A stretch of DNA of 64,000 nt from the NCBI RefSeq assembly GCF_921293095.1, contig NC_060257.1, forward strand, positions 52,178,968-52,242,967. Direction: 5' to 3'. The notes below the pieces were generated by a model that saw only the letters and a program-made list of their open reading frames with translations, did not search any database and was not told the origin of the DNA. Source of the stretch: Ischnura elegans (taxonomy: Eukaryota > Arthropoda > Insecta > Odonata > Coenagrionidae). Position 1 is the stretch's first letter. Every line of letters starts with the position of its first letter. This document shows positions 11,695 through 23,745 of this stretch, one piece after another. Made by a program: the position numbers and the translations under genes.

Positions 11695-13239
11695 TGGAGC
11701 TAACGAAAAATAAAGTAAATGTATCTAGGGGGTCGTAAGTATCTTTGGGGTTTTACCGGCCCATATAATTTTTTATACCAGCTCTGTTAGTGGTGATAAA
11801 CTAACCCATCTTATTGGAATGTTCACACGCGCGCGAGTCAATGAAGTTATTGTGATGAAATTGGTACCGTTCCATAAGATAAATATGGTAAGAAGGGTAA
11901 TAGGTGTACCTATGGGCTTTAGATGTCTCATTATCATAAATTATTCAATGCAGAAAAATATATGTTGGTTTTCTAGTAAATATTGATAAATATACAGGGA
12001 TAAAATGTTATCTGTTGAATGGATTAAATTTTAATTTTTTATTCCTTCATTCATATCACAATACCTGAATACAACGTCTGCTTCATCGCATGTTTTTCTC
12101 AAAAATCTTTTATTTTTATCTAAAGTCGAATATAAAATATTGTTCAGTAACCGTTGAGTTAACGCTAGCTAATGGGTTTAGCACCGTTGAAATAAATATG
12201 TAGGTTATGTTCCCATAGTAAGGATTTCCGTGATTTTTTTACATACTGTGCATAGTTATATGTGGATTCATATCTTAAAGATATATTCATAAGAATAGCG
12301 ATATATTTTTTTTACCTGCTTTACATGTATGAAATGGAAACTGTTATACAATGACGAGCTTTTCTGATCCAAGCGAAATTTTATTGCTCTACGAAGACGA
12401 TGGTGCTGAGTTAAAATGGCAATTTTTTTGGGTCAGTGGGTTGAGGTAGGTAAAACGTGCACATTAAGGAATTTTAATGAATATGGCCTATAATTTAATG
12501 CTCAGGCAAGTATTCTAAATCCTTCGATTCATCGATAAAATGTTTGCGAATTATGTTTTACTTTGTACTCCCCTTCTAATCGTATATGCGGATGTAATAG
12601 GTGATACACCTCCGTTTGTGCGAAGCTCTTTTTCAATTTATTTATTCAAGTATTAAAAGTGTCGCCTTTCATTATTCCTGAGGATGATTAGTTTAACATG
12701 TGACATAATAAAGAAGTTGCCATTAATAGAATACAACCACTGCTGTAAAAAATGAAAAAAATACTCCCTGCCAGTGGACAATTCATTTATATTTGTATTT
12801 TTATTCGAGATTCATTAGCCGGTTGGATGGCTTTTTTCCAATAATTTGCCTTTATTTTGTATTAATTTTTGCTTTATATTCTAGTATCACAAAAAGGTGT
12901 TTGCCCTAGCTCTTTTTTATGTATATATTGAATGTAATGGAAGTGTTTTTTTTTCTTTTTATCTTGACCTCGTTTAATAATGATAAGATAGTTTTTTGTA
13001 GTATAGGTCATTGGAATTACGAAAAGTATAGCTTTTTTTGCCAAATTTACATTTTTATTGAGTGGAAAAACAATATTTTTTATTATGCAAGCACCATTAC
13101 AATGAGTTATTTGATAATTTTGATTTCCAAAATAGTAGAATGGAATGCTTAATTATCTACCGTATGCGACCGATCTGAAACTATATGATATTAATTAGGA
13201 ATTTTCAGTTAGATGGCATTTCCTTCGTACCTCATACGA

Positions 13240-13606
13240 AAGAATTCATCGAATTACGACAGTTATTTTTAGCCGTTCTACTGTATGTGTTGTTTTAACT
13301 TACGACCATTCCTTTTTTATGATCGGAGAACTCAGTGTTTTATATCAATCTTCTTAGTTTTTTTAGTATATTACAAATATGCTATTTAAATCGAGATATT
13401 ATGAGAAAGTGAAAAAAGTTAGTAATTCTATTTGAGGTGGTAGATGCCCTCCTCGGTGGGTGAAAAGAGAAGGACGAACGGACCCGCCATCAACGTCTGT
13501 CGGTCCGATTCAGATTTTTTGTAGGTCCTTTCCTCCCCTCCTTTTGCTCGCGGCTCAGGTACTTCGTGGGCCCGTGCGCCAAATTACAGTATACACACTA
13601 TAGGAT
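13240..13606. other. Unrelated segment replacing part of unit 2
   Basis: Homology to unit 1 stops after cctcatacga and resumes near gtcatcaaca. Some 188 bp of unit sequence, most of the second frame, is replaced by about 367 bp found nowhere else in the array. The insert has a GC-rich part (13,440-13,570, with gggtgaaaagagaaggacg). I see no inverted ends or flanking duplication and no coding frame. Confidence 0.55.
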
Positions 13607-13961
13607 GTCATCAACAGTCTTTCCTTCCATTAACCAATTCACTCCTTATATCAACTCGAATGTCAATTCGGATATTGGATGCTTGACCTCACCCTCATCC
13701 ACCGACGCATAAATAACATATCTTCAGGAGGAAGTTCCTTTCCTTTGACCGTTTCTCTCTATGACTATACATTGTAGTTGCATTAAAGACTAAGCCGAGA
13801 TTTCAAGAGGACATTATTGTTATATGCCAACCTTTATACTCCTTACCTTACCTCTCGCCGTGAAAGCCATTTGGAGATCAATGGAATCTCTTGGGTGCCA
13901 TTCATGGCTATGAGATTTTTAAAATAAAATAAGCAAGACAAAAATTGTAGCAGACAAGAAA

Positions 13962-14007
13962 TTTTGAATGCATGCTAAACTGCATGCTTTCAAAAAAATG
14001 TTTTATT
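13962..14007 (-). terminator. 3'-end module of array gene copy 2
   Basis: Hairpin 13,962-13,995, identical to copy 1. The spacer to the AATAAA (14,002-14,007) is one base longer here, so the hairpin is fixed while its surroundings shift. Confidence 0.55.
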
Positions 14008-14121
14008 TCATTTCAAAACAATGCGAAATAGCTGAAACATTTAAATTTGAATTTAAACATTTCAAAACAATACGAAATTACACAAACGTTGAAATTAGAA
14101 TTTTGACATCAATGGTTTCAT

Positions 14122-14529
14122 TCAATTGGAGGGAATACATTCCCAGCTTTCAGATATAATGAAACCATCATTCATGATGTGTTGGCTGGATATTGGTACA
14201 TCATTTTCCAAGATGACATTTAGTTCTTCTTGCAATATCACGGGTCGCCCCATATTCTTCCATCTTTGGATGAGTACGTACAACTCTTCCATCTTGGAAG
14301 TCTTCCTTTTCACTGCCTTTTCAGCTGGTATGACGTTAAACATCGCCTCGTCCAGGTTGTATCCTCCCTGCTTCTCAATGGTGAAGTGTTGCACCTTCTC
14401 TGCATGCACGTTGGGGTCCCCTCTTCTCCGGTCGCTGATCAACGTCGTCAGGACCATCATGAGGGCACTGGATGCAAAATCCATTGCATTAGATGGCTGC
14501 AACCACTTCATTGCCTTCCGAATTCCCAT
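14122..14529 (-). CDS. Array gene, copy 2: unrecognised 135-residue protein
   Basis: Same architecture as copy 1. The 5' exon ends at 14,699, the intron spans 14,698-14,552, and a TGA lies in frame 19-21 nt before the ATG, which supports this start. Of the six copies this one has the most changes in the hydrophobic N-terminal part (M16, D17, F18, which place an acidic residue in the stretch) and in the following loop (P39, N40, E52, F64, V73). The stop codon and 3' region are intact with AATAAA at 14,002-14,007. It may be evolving more freely or have a different role. Function unknown. Confidence 0.6.
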   Translation of the reverse strand: MGIRKAMKWLQPSNAMDFASSALMMVLTTLISDRRRGDPNVHAEKVQHFTIEKQGGYNLDEAMFNVIPAEKAVKRKTSKMEELYVLIQRWKNMGRPVILQEELNVILENDVPISSQHIMNDGFIISESWECIPSN

Positions 14530-16724
14530 GATGGACTTCCTTGCTCACGCCCTAGATGAAAAGAAAATAGAATTGAACGATAAAAACCCAGTAAGAGCTA
14601 ATATCGCTCTCAAAATGGAGCATTCTTTAAATTAGCAAGATAAAATAGTTGACCGAGGAAAATTATCCGTCTGAAATCTTTGTCGGTCTCAAACTTACCT
14701 TCCACGTAGTTATTAGAGCAAATGCGTTTCTTGTCGGGAGGAAATGGAATTCTTTCCTTTCCACGTGTTCAGTGTAGTACTCCACACACACACAATGATG
14801 GAAAGTTTCCAACAAGTATTTTGTTAGCACTGAATTACTTTATAATTCGCTTGAAATCGCAATCGACTGTTCTCGCCAATTCGCTTTCAAGTGCATCAAG
14901 TGAAGATTCCAAGAATGTATCTTAGTAACGAGCTCGGGTCATTGTTGTGGAATTAGGATGGGCTAAAACCTAATGGAGCATATCTGTATTGTATTGCCCT
15001 TTAGGCTAGTATTTTATTTTGAATTCAGTATATTTTTTTAATAGAATGGATAGTAAATAACGTTTAGTTTTCCATTTTTTTTGCGTAAAAATTTTGCGTT
15101 CAAAATTTTTAAATTAAAGTTAGCTTTTTGAGTCCCATGTGATTTAATATTTGATGAATTTACTTCTTTTGTCACACATTTTCTAAGGGAACGAAAGTAA
15201 AAATTTCCCTTCGGTGTTGAGGAAACCACTGTTGCCTATCCTTGTTGAACATAGGCGAAGAATAACGGTACACCATTGACGTTAAAGATATAGAAAAATA
15301 TATTACCATTTATTTGAATTGTAAAGCATCACATTCGAAGAATTTTGCACCTTATTATCTCGTTGTTTTCCGTGGGCTGTATTTCCTCATGTTTCCAATT
15401 TGCGTGATGGTTTAAACCGGCATTCATTAGCATTAATTGTCATGATTTCTCTCACATTTCTTTGGGTAAAATATGTATTATAGCAACATATTCTAACCTC
15501 GAATTGCATATATTCTAGCAAAATATTACTTATTTCCTTGTTTCGGTCAGCATCATCATGAGAGATATTAAAATTCCGATTTTCAAATCCTATTCCCCCA
15601 CGCTAGCGCCATGTATGAAATATGCGAGGGAGCTACTTGGAACAAATTTGTTATCAATAATTTTCTCATAACTGGAATGTGTTGATCGAGGTGGTCCTGG
15701 TTGGAATCCTAGGTGAAGCTTTCGGACAGTCCCATAAAAAAATCTTCAAAGTGGAGGTCGGCCAGGTAACCCCCCTGCCCTGAATGTGCGAAATTAAATC
15801 ATCTTAAGCTTAGTTTGGTTAAAACTATTCTCCCTTATGCATGCGAGCCCTAGGGTTGACTTGGAAAGGAACCGATGACCCGAACCTGATTGGGAATTCA
15901 CACGCCTTTGCCATTGTTCGGGTTTATTTACATCCTCACCAATGAAAAACCAACCCTAGGGTTGACTCACTGTTTGAGTGGTAACCATATATATGAAATG
16001 ATTGAAATAATTATTATTATTATGATTCTTTATTCTAATAAAATCGACTTCAAAACATTAACGCAAGTACAGAACACAAAGCACTTGTAAATATGTAGTT
16101 TCAAGTTACTCTGCTATGCTTCGCGTGGTTGTAGATCATCAGAGAGTCCTTCAGGTAATTAGAATCCCTCACCAGGTGGAGTGATTCCAGAAAGAAGTGC
16201 CTTGGTTGCACCTGATTGAAATATAGAATTTACAGAATTATGGAAAGGTATAAATTATCAGAAAAAAATATAGGAATGACCATTTCTTGGTTTTATATGA
16301 AATCCCTATTCCAACAAAGTTACAATCACAAGTCAATGTTGGTAAATAATTGAGTAAGAGTTATCGGATTACGTGTAACAATATTCATGAAATGTTATTT
16401 CTATTTGCAGTTCCCTCTTTACGGCGAAAGAGGAATCGTTACGTTCGTTGTAATCGTTACTTGCTCCTAATCGACGATTTCTTTACTAATTTCACTGGTT
16501 TACCTAGGCTTACAGATAACTTCCCTGAGTAACATAATTTGCCTGTTAAGGATCAGATACTCTAATATAATACTGAAGTTACAAAATATGACACCCCTTG
16601 TGTTGTTGCACAAGTCATAATTGCATGTATCGAAATTGAAAAGACAATCTGCGATTTCTATAGCTCCTTTTATTCACATATTTACCTCAATATTCGACAC
16701 ATGCAGGCGGCCTTTGAACAGGAC

Positions 16725-17029
16725 GGGTGAACCGGAGTTTAGCCCCTTGGCGTATTGGCGGCGGTTTCTAGAACTATTTTTTGGTTTGGGTTGGGTTGGT
16801 TTGGGTTGGGTTGCGTTAGTTTGGGTTTAGTTGGTTTGGGTTGGGATGGTTTGGTTTGGGTTGGGTCGGTTTGGGTTGGGTCGGTTTTTGCTTTAATAAC
16901 AAATAATATTTGATAAAATTTATGATTTGTTGATAAAATTTTGTAACCATTGCGCGCGGGAAAAATAGCTCTAGAAACCGCCGCCAATACACCGATTGGC
17001 GAATAAGGGGCTTAAATTCCGGTCGCGCC
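16725..17029. mobile_element. 305-bp MITE with 58-bp inverted ends and 8-bp target duplication
   Basis: Both ends carry aacaggac (16,717-16,724 and 17,030-17,037), an exact 8-bp duplication of a site that is single in unit 1. The terminal inverted repeats share ACCGGA.TTTA, GCCCCTT and GTATTGGCGGCGGTTTCTAG. The middle has about 110 bp of ggtttgggttggg-type repeats followed by AT-rich DNA. An 8-bp duplication fits hAT or P-type elements. There is no coding capacity. It is present only in unit 2, so it is younger than the split from its nearest sister unit. Confidence 0.85.
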
Positions 17030-19980
17030 AACAGGACATCTTACGAGAAGTTATTTTGATTGTTACTGTAATTTTAATGATTTCTACTTTTTTAAATTAG
17101 TAATTTGTATCCCTGATTGATTACTTATTATACCAAGTACGTGAAATTAAGACCAGTTAATTTTAACACTGTCACAAGTCAACAAATAAGAATGGCATAT
17201 GGAAATCGTGCATTTTCCGTCAAGTTGAAACTTTCCCACGCCAAACCTCTCACCAAAAAATATCTTTGATTATCTGTCAAAACTTTCATTTCATCCTATT
17301 CAATACATAACTCTAAATAGCACGGTTCCCATCACTTAACGTATGAGTGAAAATTTTCTGGACTTTACGAAGTTCTCAGCGCGAGAATTATTTACAATGC
17401 TGTTTTTTCATATTTAATTTCTGAATGGCATCACCAGATATGGGAGATACCACGGATATATATTCATTACCTTTAATTCCCAGATACATACATGGAAAAT
17501 GTATTGGATTCTCAAAACTTAGCATAATCCAATGTATGCTTCATATATGCCACCTGAGATGGTCTATGCACGTGACAGTTATACTAACTTTTATTATAAC
17601 AAGGTGGTTATGCTACTATCGTTATTTAAATTTTAAGGTATATAGCTACCTTTAATTATTGACCATTGCTGCAGTTATATGACTTACATTTTTTGCCCAT
17701 TATGGAGGAGATATGACAGCATGTATAATCATATAGTTATCAACCCTTTTCGGGTTCTTCCATGTTTCATTATTGTCGGGATTATCTCCTGGTATTGGCC
17801 GGAAAAGGTTTTTCCTCTTTGCCTTTATTTCTGTGCCTGTAAGTTTCGTGGCAGGACTAGAAAGAAAATAAAGACACGATAAAAGTATGAAATTCACATA
17901 AAATTCTGTTTTCTCTGTTATTATTTACATGGTTGCTATGGGTGGTGTTTTCGATTCACCGTACTTTAATTTATGCCTTATCCCTGTTGTTTTCTATAAC
18001 CGACACAAAGAATGGAAAAAAGTTTGTTCTGAATATTACTAATGTATCTTGTTCTGACACTGACAATGTAAGGAAGCCCTTGAGCCGTGAAGTGAAGTTT
18101 TACAAATACTTTATATGTTTAAATTTGCCTAATTAAATAGTGGTAATGGTAATGCGAAAGGCTTTGCATAAGAGTCATTCCATGATTTAAAAAGAAATTC
18201 TCTACTTTTCGAATTTCACCACGCTAATACTCACCAGAAAGGGCTGTCATTTTATTTTATTGGAGCATGCGGTGGTAGGTTACATGATCATCAGCCCTTC
18301 GGTTTTGCATCACATTTGTCGTGATGATTATCTCCTGCTTTTTGCCGGGAATAATTTTCCTTCTTAAACTTTATTTCTCTGTCTATAACCTCCGTCGAAT
18401 GGCAAAAATGAGAATAAAGAGTCGTATTGAGTTCGCAATTCACTTATTAAATTTAATAGAGAAACTTGATACTAACCACTTATACAGATTATGCATTCAC
18501 TGCTGACGCTATAGCGTGTTTTGATAATTACATTTGATGTGCCCTGTTTGAGCAACACTCTTCATTATCTTCCTCATTCAGCCCATCACGATCTAATGAA
18601 GGAGTATATCCCACCGCCATCGTCCGATGCACATTTTACCTGAGCGAAGACGCCATATTTCATGGAATCTCTTCTTTTTAAATATTACACAACTTACTTT
18701 GGCAAATGCTCTTCATTTTCTTGCTTTTAGACCTCAGTTTTAGACTATATCAATGTGTAAAATTCCTTTTTCTCTGTTATTATTTACTTGGTTACCGTGG
18801 GTGATGTTTTCGATACTACGTAGTTATCTTCAGTCTTTTTTCATTTCTACACGAAATCCCCATGTATATCATTAACCAGTGATACACACATTGCCAATAC
18901 TTCTCACGTATGTGGAAGAGTACGTTGAATAATTAGATAATCCTATCTATACACCGTGAATGGTGCCTTATGTGGTCATTACGCGGGACGTTTGTACTAA
19001 TAATTATAACGTAGTATTTAATTAAGATAGGTAACTAAGTTTTAATATAAATATGGCCAGCGCTGATTATATACTATTGCTGCATTTATATGATTTCAGT
19101 TTGAGGTCCATTGTGGAGGAGACTAGACCGTATGTATGGCAAGGCAGTATGTGAGTAGCCTCGAGAATTGGTGAAGTGATGGAACCCCGTCGGCTGCCTT
19201 AGGTTTTCTTACCCGCGCTGAAACCCAAGGAAAGGTTATTCATTCAATCAATGCCATATACCTGCATCTTTCTCTCAGCTACTGTCACTAAGAAAAATCG
19301 TCAGGAAAGTAACTAATGCATCTGGTTCGTACGCTGACAATATGAAGGTCTTTAGGATCTCAAGTGGGGCTAACGAAAAATACAGTAAATGTATCTCGGG
19401 GGTCTTAAGTATCATTGGGGCTTTACCGGCGCGAAAGCTGTTTTTTAAATATGCCCTGTAAGTGATGATTAACTAACCCATTTTACTGAAATGTTCACAC
19501 GTACGCGAGTCAATAAGGTTATTGTAATGAAATTGGTACTGTTCCATAAAATAAATATGGTAAAATGGGTAATAGGTGTACTTATAGGCTTTTGGAGTCT
19601 CATTCTCATAAATAGCTCATTGCAGAGATATATGCGTTGGTTTTTAGTAAATTTTGATAAAGGTAGAGGGCCATAATTTTATCTATTGGATGGATTAAAT
19701 GTTAATTGTGTATTCCTTCATTCATCTCCCATACCTGAATATGTCTTCTTCATGGCATGTTGTTCCAAATTCTTCATTTTTATCTTTAGTCGAATACAAA
19801 TATTATTAAGTAACCGCTAAGTTAACAGTAGCCGATGTAGTTTTAGCGTTGAAATAAATACATGAGGGTTTTGCCCGTAATTAGGATAACCGTGATTTTT
19901 GTTACATATTCTGAATACATATATCTCTTCTTACGTTAAAGATGTAAGCATAAGAATAACCCTATCATTTTTACTTGCTC

Positions 19981-20462
19981 GGTATTCTTATAGCTGAAAA
20001 TACCAGCATAGAAGTAAGGAAACAAGTCATCAGATGCTACATATGGAGTTTGTTTCTCTATGGAAGCGAGGCTTGGACGTTGACAGCAGCAGAGAAGTCA
20101 AGAGTGGAAGCATTCGAAATGTGGTGCTACCGAAGAATGATGAAGATAAAATGGATTGACCGTGTGAGTAACCAGGAAGTGCTGAGAAGAGTGGGGGAAA
20201 AGATTAGTCTCCTGAAAACCTTAAGTAGAAGAAGGGACAACTTAGTTGGCCACATTTTGAGGCACGATGGTCTGATGAAGACAATCGTTGAAGGACAAGT
20301 GGAAGGGAAAAAGGGCAAGGGACGGCCCCGAATGAGTTATATAGGACAGGTTATAGAGGATGTAAAAGAGAATAAATATGTAGCTATGAAGAGATTAGTG
20401 GATAGGAGAGAGAAATGGAGAGCTGCGTCAAACCAATCTTAGGATTGTTGACTAATGATGAT
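19981..20462 (+). mobile_element. LINE ORF2 C-terminal fragment in unit 3 (frame open)
   Basis: Same insertion at the same site as in unit 1, so both descend from one insertion that was then duplicated. Here the frame is open through the whole fragment (155 codons counting a little flanking DNA) and the TGC cysteine codon is kept. Reverse transcriptase core and endonuclease are absent. It ends QS before TAG and a gatgat tail. Confidence 0.75.
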
Positions 20463-21214
20463 ATATGAATGCAAGGCAGACTGCTTCTACAAGGATGAGC
20501 TTATCTGGTCTGAAAAATATTTTCTTGCCCTACGAAGAAGCTGGTACTGAGTAAAAAAGGTAAATGTTTTAGTGTGAGTGGTTGAAATGAGGTAGGTAAA
20601 ATATGTATGTTAATGAATTTTAATGAATATAGTATATAATTAAATACTGAGGATAGAATTTTTAATCCTTCAATTCATCAATAAAAGGTTTTTGCGAAAA
20701 TAGGTTTTCCGTGACCACCCCTTCCAATCTTCATTGCGTATGTAATAGGTAATAAACCTCCGTTTCTGCGTTGTTCTTTTTCGATTCGTTAAGTCTATCA
20801 AGTGTTAAAACTGTCGCTTTTCATTATTCTTAAAGATAATTAGTTTAACATATGGCATAATAAAGAAGTTGTCATTGATATAATAGAACCACTGGTGTAA
20901 AAAATGAAAATAGGTACTCTCAGCGAGTGGAAAATTCATTTACATTTGTTTTTTTATTCGAGATTCATGAGCCGCTTGGAGGACTTTTTTTTCAATAATT
21001 TGCCTATATTTTTGCTTTATATTCTAGCATCCCAAAAAGGTGTATGCCCTAGCTCATTTTTATTCATATATTAAAAGTAATGGAATTACGAAAAGTATAA
21101 CTGGTTTGCCAAGTCGACATTTTTATTGGTTAGAAAAACAATATTTTCATTGTGATGGCATCATTACAAAGAATTTTTAATAATTTTGATTGCCAAAATA
21201 GTAGCATGGATTGC

Positions 21215-21511
21215 TTAATTATCCATTGTCAGCGACTCATCTGAAACTAATTGAGATTGCTTAGAAATTTCCATGAAGATGGCATTACTTCGTACCTCAT
21301 ACGAATATCCAAAACCACATAATAAATATATAATTATTGGGATAACAAGGTTTCCGTAAGTAAAGCTGCCAACCATTGCGACTAATGTATTGTTCAAATT
21401 TTGAAAGTATCTATGTACATGACTGGCGGGTAGAATATCAGGGGAAATAAACATACCAATATTATAAAATAGAGTTTTCATTAGGGCATCATCAATATTC
21501 TCTACATCCAT
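21215..21511 (-). CDS. Second array frame, most complete copy (98 codons, unit 3)
   Basis: A minus-strand frame lies about 500 bp beyond the 3' end of the 135-codon gene. It begins MDVENIDDALMKTL, has a hydrophobic stretch near GNLVIPIIIYLLCGFGY and ends SDESLTMDN before TAA. Related frames at the same place in units 1, 4 and 6 share most residues but are damaged, and unit 5 is decayed. It could be a small membrane protein, one exon of a larger gene, or the remnant of a gene that the array once carried. I see no clear splice sites and do not recognise the sequence. Confidence 0.3.
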   Translation of the reverse strand: MDVENIDDALMKTLFYNIGMFISPDILPASHVHRYFQNLNNTLVAMVGSFTYGNLVIPIIIYLLCGFGYSYEVRSNAIFMEISKQSQLVSDESLTMDN

Positions 21512-21842
21512 TTACATAACTCACTCCGTGTATAAACTCGAAATTCGATTTAATATTGGATAGTAGACCTCACCCTCAGCCGCCGACCATAATTACCTCA
21601 TTTTCAGGGGAAATTCCTTTCCTTTGACCATTTCTCTCCCTGAGAATTTACATTGTAGTTGCATTAAAGACTAAACTGAGATTAACGGGCACCTTATAGT
21701 TATATGCTAACCTTTATACTTCTTACCTTACCTCTCGCCATCCAAGCCATTTAGACATCAATGGAATCTCTTGGGTGTCATTAATGGGTAAGGGATTTTT
21801 AAAACAAAAATAAGCGAGACAAAAATTGTAGCAGACAAGAAA

Positions 21843-21887
21843 TTTTGAATGCATGCTAAACTGCATGCTTTCAAAAAAAGATTTATT
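21843..21887 (-). terminator. 3'-end module of array gene copy 3
   Basis: Hairpin 21,843-21,876, identical to the other copies, 5 nt beyond AATAAA (21,882-21,887). Confidence 0.55.
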
Positions 21888-22000
21888 TCATTTCAAAACA
21901 AAGCGAAATAGCAGAAACATTTAAATTTGAATTTAAACATTTCAAAAAATACGAAATTACAGAAACCTTGAAATTAGAATTTTGACATCAATGGTTTCAT

Positions 22001-22408
22001 TCAATTGAAGGGAATACATTTCCAGCTTTCAGATATAATGAAACCATCATTCATGATGTGTTGGCTGGATATTGGCACATCATTTTCCAAGATGACATTT
22101 AGTTCTTCCTGCAATATCACGGGTCGCCCCATATTCTTCCATCTTTGGATGAGTGCGAACAACTCTTCCATCTTGGAAGTCTTCCTTTTCGCTGCTTTTT
22201 CAGCTGGTATGACGTTGTACATCGCCTCGTCCAGGTTGTATCCTCCCTGCTTCTTAATGGTGAAGTGCTGCACCTTCTCTGCATGCACGCTGGTGTCCCC
22301 TCTTCTCCGGTCGCTGATCAACGTCGTCAGGACCATCATGAGGGCACTGGATGCCAATGCCACTGCATTAGATGGCTGCAACCACTTCATTGCCTTCCGA
22401 ATTCCCAT
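22001..22408 (-). CDS. Array gene, copy 3: unrecognised 135-residue protein
   Basis: The frame is intact, with the 5' exon ending at 22,579, the intron at 22,578-22,431 and an in-frame TGA just upstream of the ATG. Copy-specific residues are F84, K130 and F134; A85 is shared with copies 4 and 6, and M93 with copy 2. The gene and its 5' exon resemble copy 2 most, although the DNA upstream in the window (its 3' side) resembles unit 1. That mixture points to exchange between copies. AATAAA at 21,882-21,887. Confidence 0.6.
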   Translation of the reverse strand: MGIRKAMKWLQPSNAVALASSALMMVLTTLISDRRRGDTSVHAEKVQHFTIKKQGGYNLDEAMYNVIPAEKAAKRKTSKMEELFALIQRWKNMGRPVILQEELNVILENDVPISSQHIMNDGFIISESWKCIPFN

Positions 22409-23036
22409 GATGGACTTCCTTGCTCACGCCCTAGATTAAAAGGAAAATAGAATAGAACGATAAAAACCCAGTAACAGCTAATAACGCTCTCAAAATGGAG
22501 CATTCTTTAAATTAGCAAGATAAAATAGTTGACCGAGGAAAATTATCCGTCTGAAATCTTTGTCGGTCTCAAACTTACCTTCCACGTAGTTATTAGAGCA
22601 AATGCGTTTCTTGTCGGGAAGAAATGGAATTCTTTCCTTTCTACGTGTTCAATGTAGTACTCCACACACACACAATGATGGAAAGTTTCCAACAAGTATT
22701 TTGTTAGCAATGAATTACTTTATAATTCGCTTGAAATCGCAATCGACTGTTCTCGCCGATTCGCTTTCAAGTGCATCAAGTGAAGATTCCAAGAATGTAT
22801 CTAAGTAACGAGCTCGGGTCATTGTTGTGGATTTAGCATGGGCTTAAAACCTAACGGAGCATTATATCTGCGTTGCATTACCCATCAGGTTTGTCTTTTA
22901 TCTTGAAATTAATATTATTTTAATACAATTTTGATTCATTGCCTCGTTTATGTCCGACCAGGAATTGAAATCACGTTTCATTTTCCAATTTATAAAGTGT
23001 CTATTTAAAGAAAGTATTTGCCTTCAATATTTTATA

Positions 23037-23745
23037 TCATAAAGTTAGCTTTTTGAGCCCCAGCGAATGAATATTTGATGAATGTACTTCTTGATTCACC
23101 CTTCTCTAAGGAAACGAATGTTAAACATTTTCCTTCGGAGTTGAGAAAACAACATTTGCTTGCCATGAAGAACATTTCCGCGGAATAAAGATTTACTAAT
23201 AACGTTAAGGACAACGAGAAATATTTTACTCTTCATTTCAATTGTGCATCATCATATTCGAAGAGTTTATACAACGGTACTGCACTTTGTAAACTCGGTA
23301 TTTTCCACGTGGAGTAATTCATAGTATTTCCAATTTACATATTGATTTTTTTACCGGTACACATTAAAAATTGGCGATTAAAGTTAAACATTATAAAGTT
23401 ACCTTTTTGAATCCTAGCGATTGAATAGTTGATGAATTTAGTTCTTGGTTCACGCCTTCTCTAAGGGAACGAATGTAAAAATTTCGTTTCGGTGTTGAGG
23501 AAACAACTGTTGCCTATCCTTGATGAACATATCCGAAAAGCAACGATTTACCATTGACGTTAAGGATATAGAGAAACATATTACCATTCATATCAATTTT
23601 GTAGTAACACATTCGAAGAATATGGCACTTTAATATCTCGTTATTTTCCACGGGCAGTGATTCCTCGTGTTTCCAATTTACGTGATGGTTTTAACCGGTA
23701 TTAATTAGCATTTAGTGTCCTGATTTCTCTCACTTTTCTTTGCGT
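23037..23745. repeat. Internal tandem duplication (about 355 bp) in unit 3
   Basis: Two diverged copies of one sequence start near 23,037 and 23,391, each with aaagtta.ctttttga, gattga/gaatgaatatt and ggaacgaatgt in the same order. Units 1 and 2 have a single copy at this place. Confidence 0.75.

Larger units (their letters stand above)
7665..18006. repeat. Tandem array unit 2 (10.3 kb, enlarged by insertions)
   Basis: This unit matches unit 1 through nearly its whole length. Its extra size comes from a minus-strand LINE (about 9,072-11,694), a 305-bp MITE (16,725-17,029) and a local replacement of 188 bp by about 367 bp (13,240-13,606). It lacks the LINE fragment that units 1 and 3 share. 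Outside these and the 135-codon gene I see no coding region. Confidence 0.85.

Noticed and set aside
16785-16885. ggtttgggttggg repeats, considered as an interstitial telomere.
   Set aside because: The arthropod telomere repeat is usually ttagg. These repeats are irregular and lie strictly inside the MITE ends.
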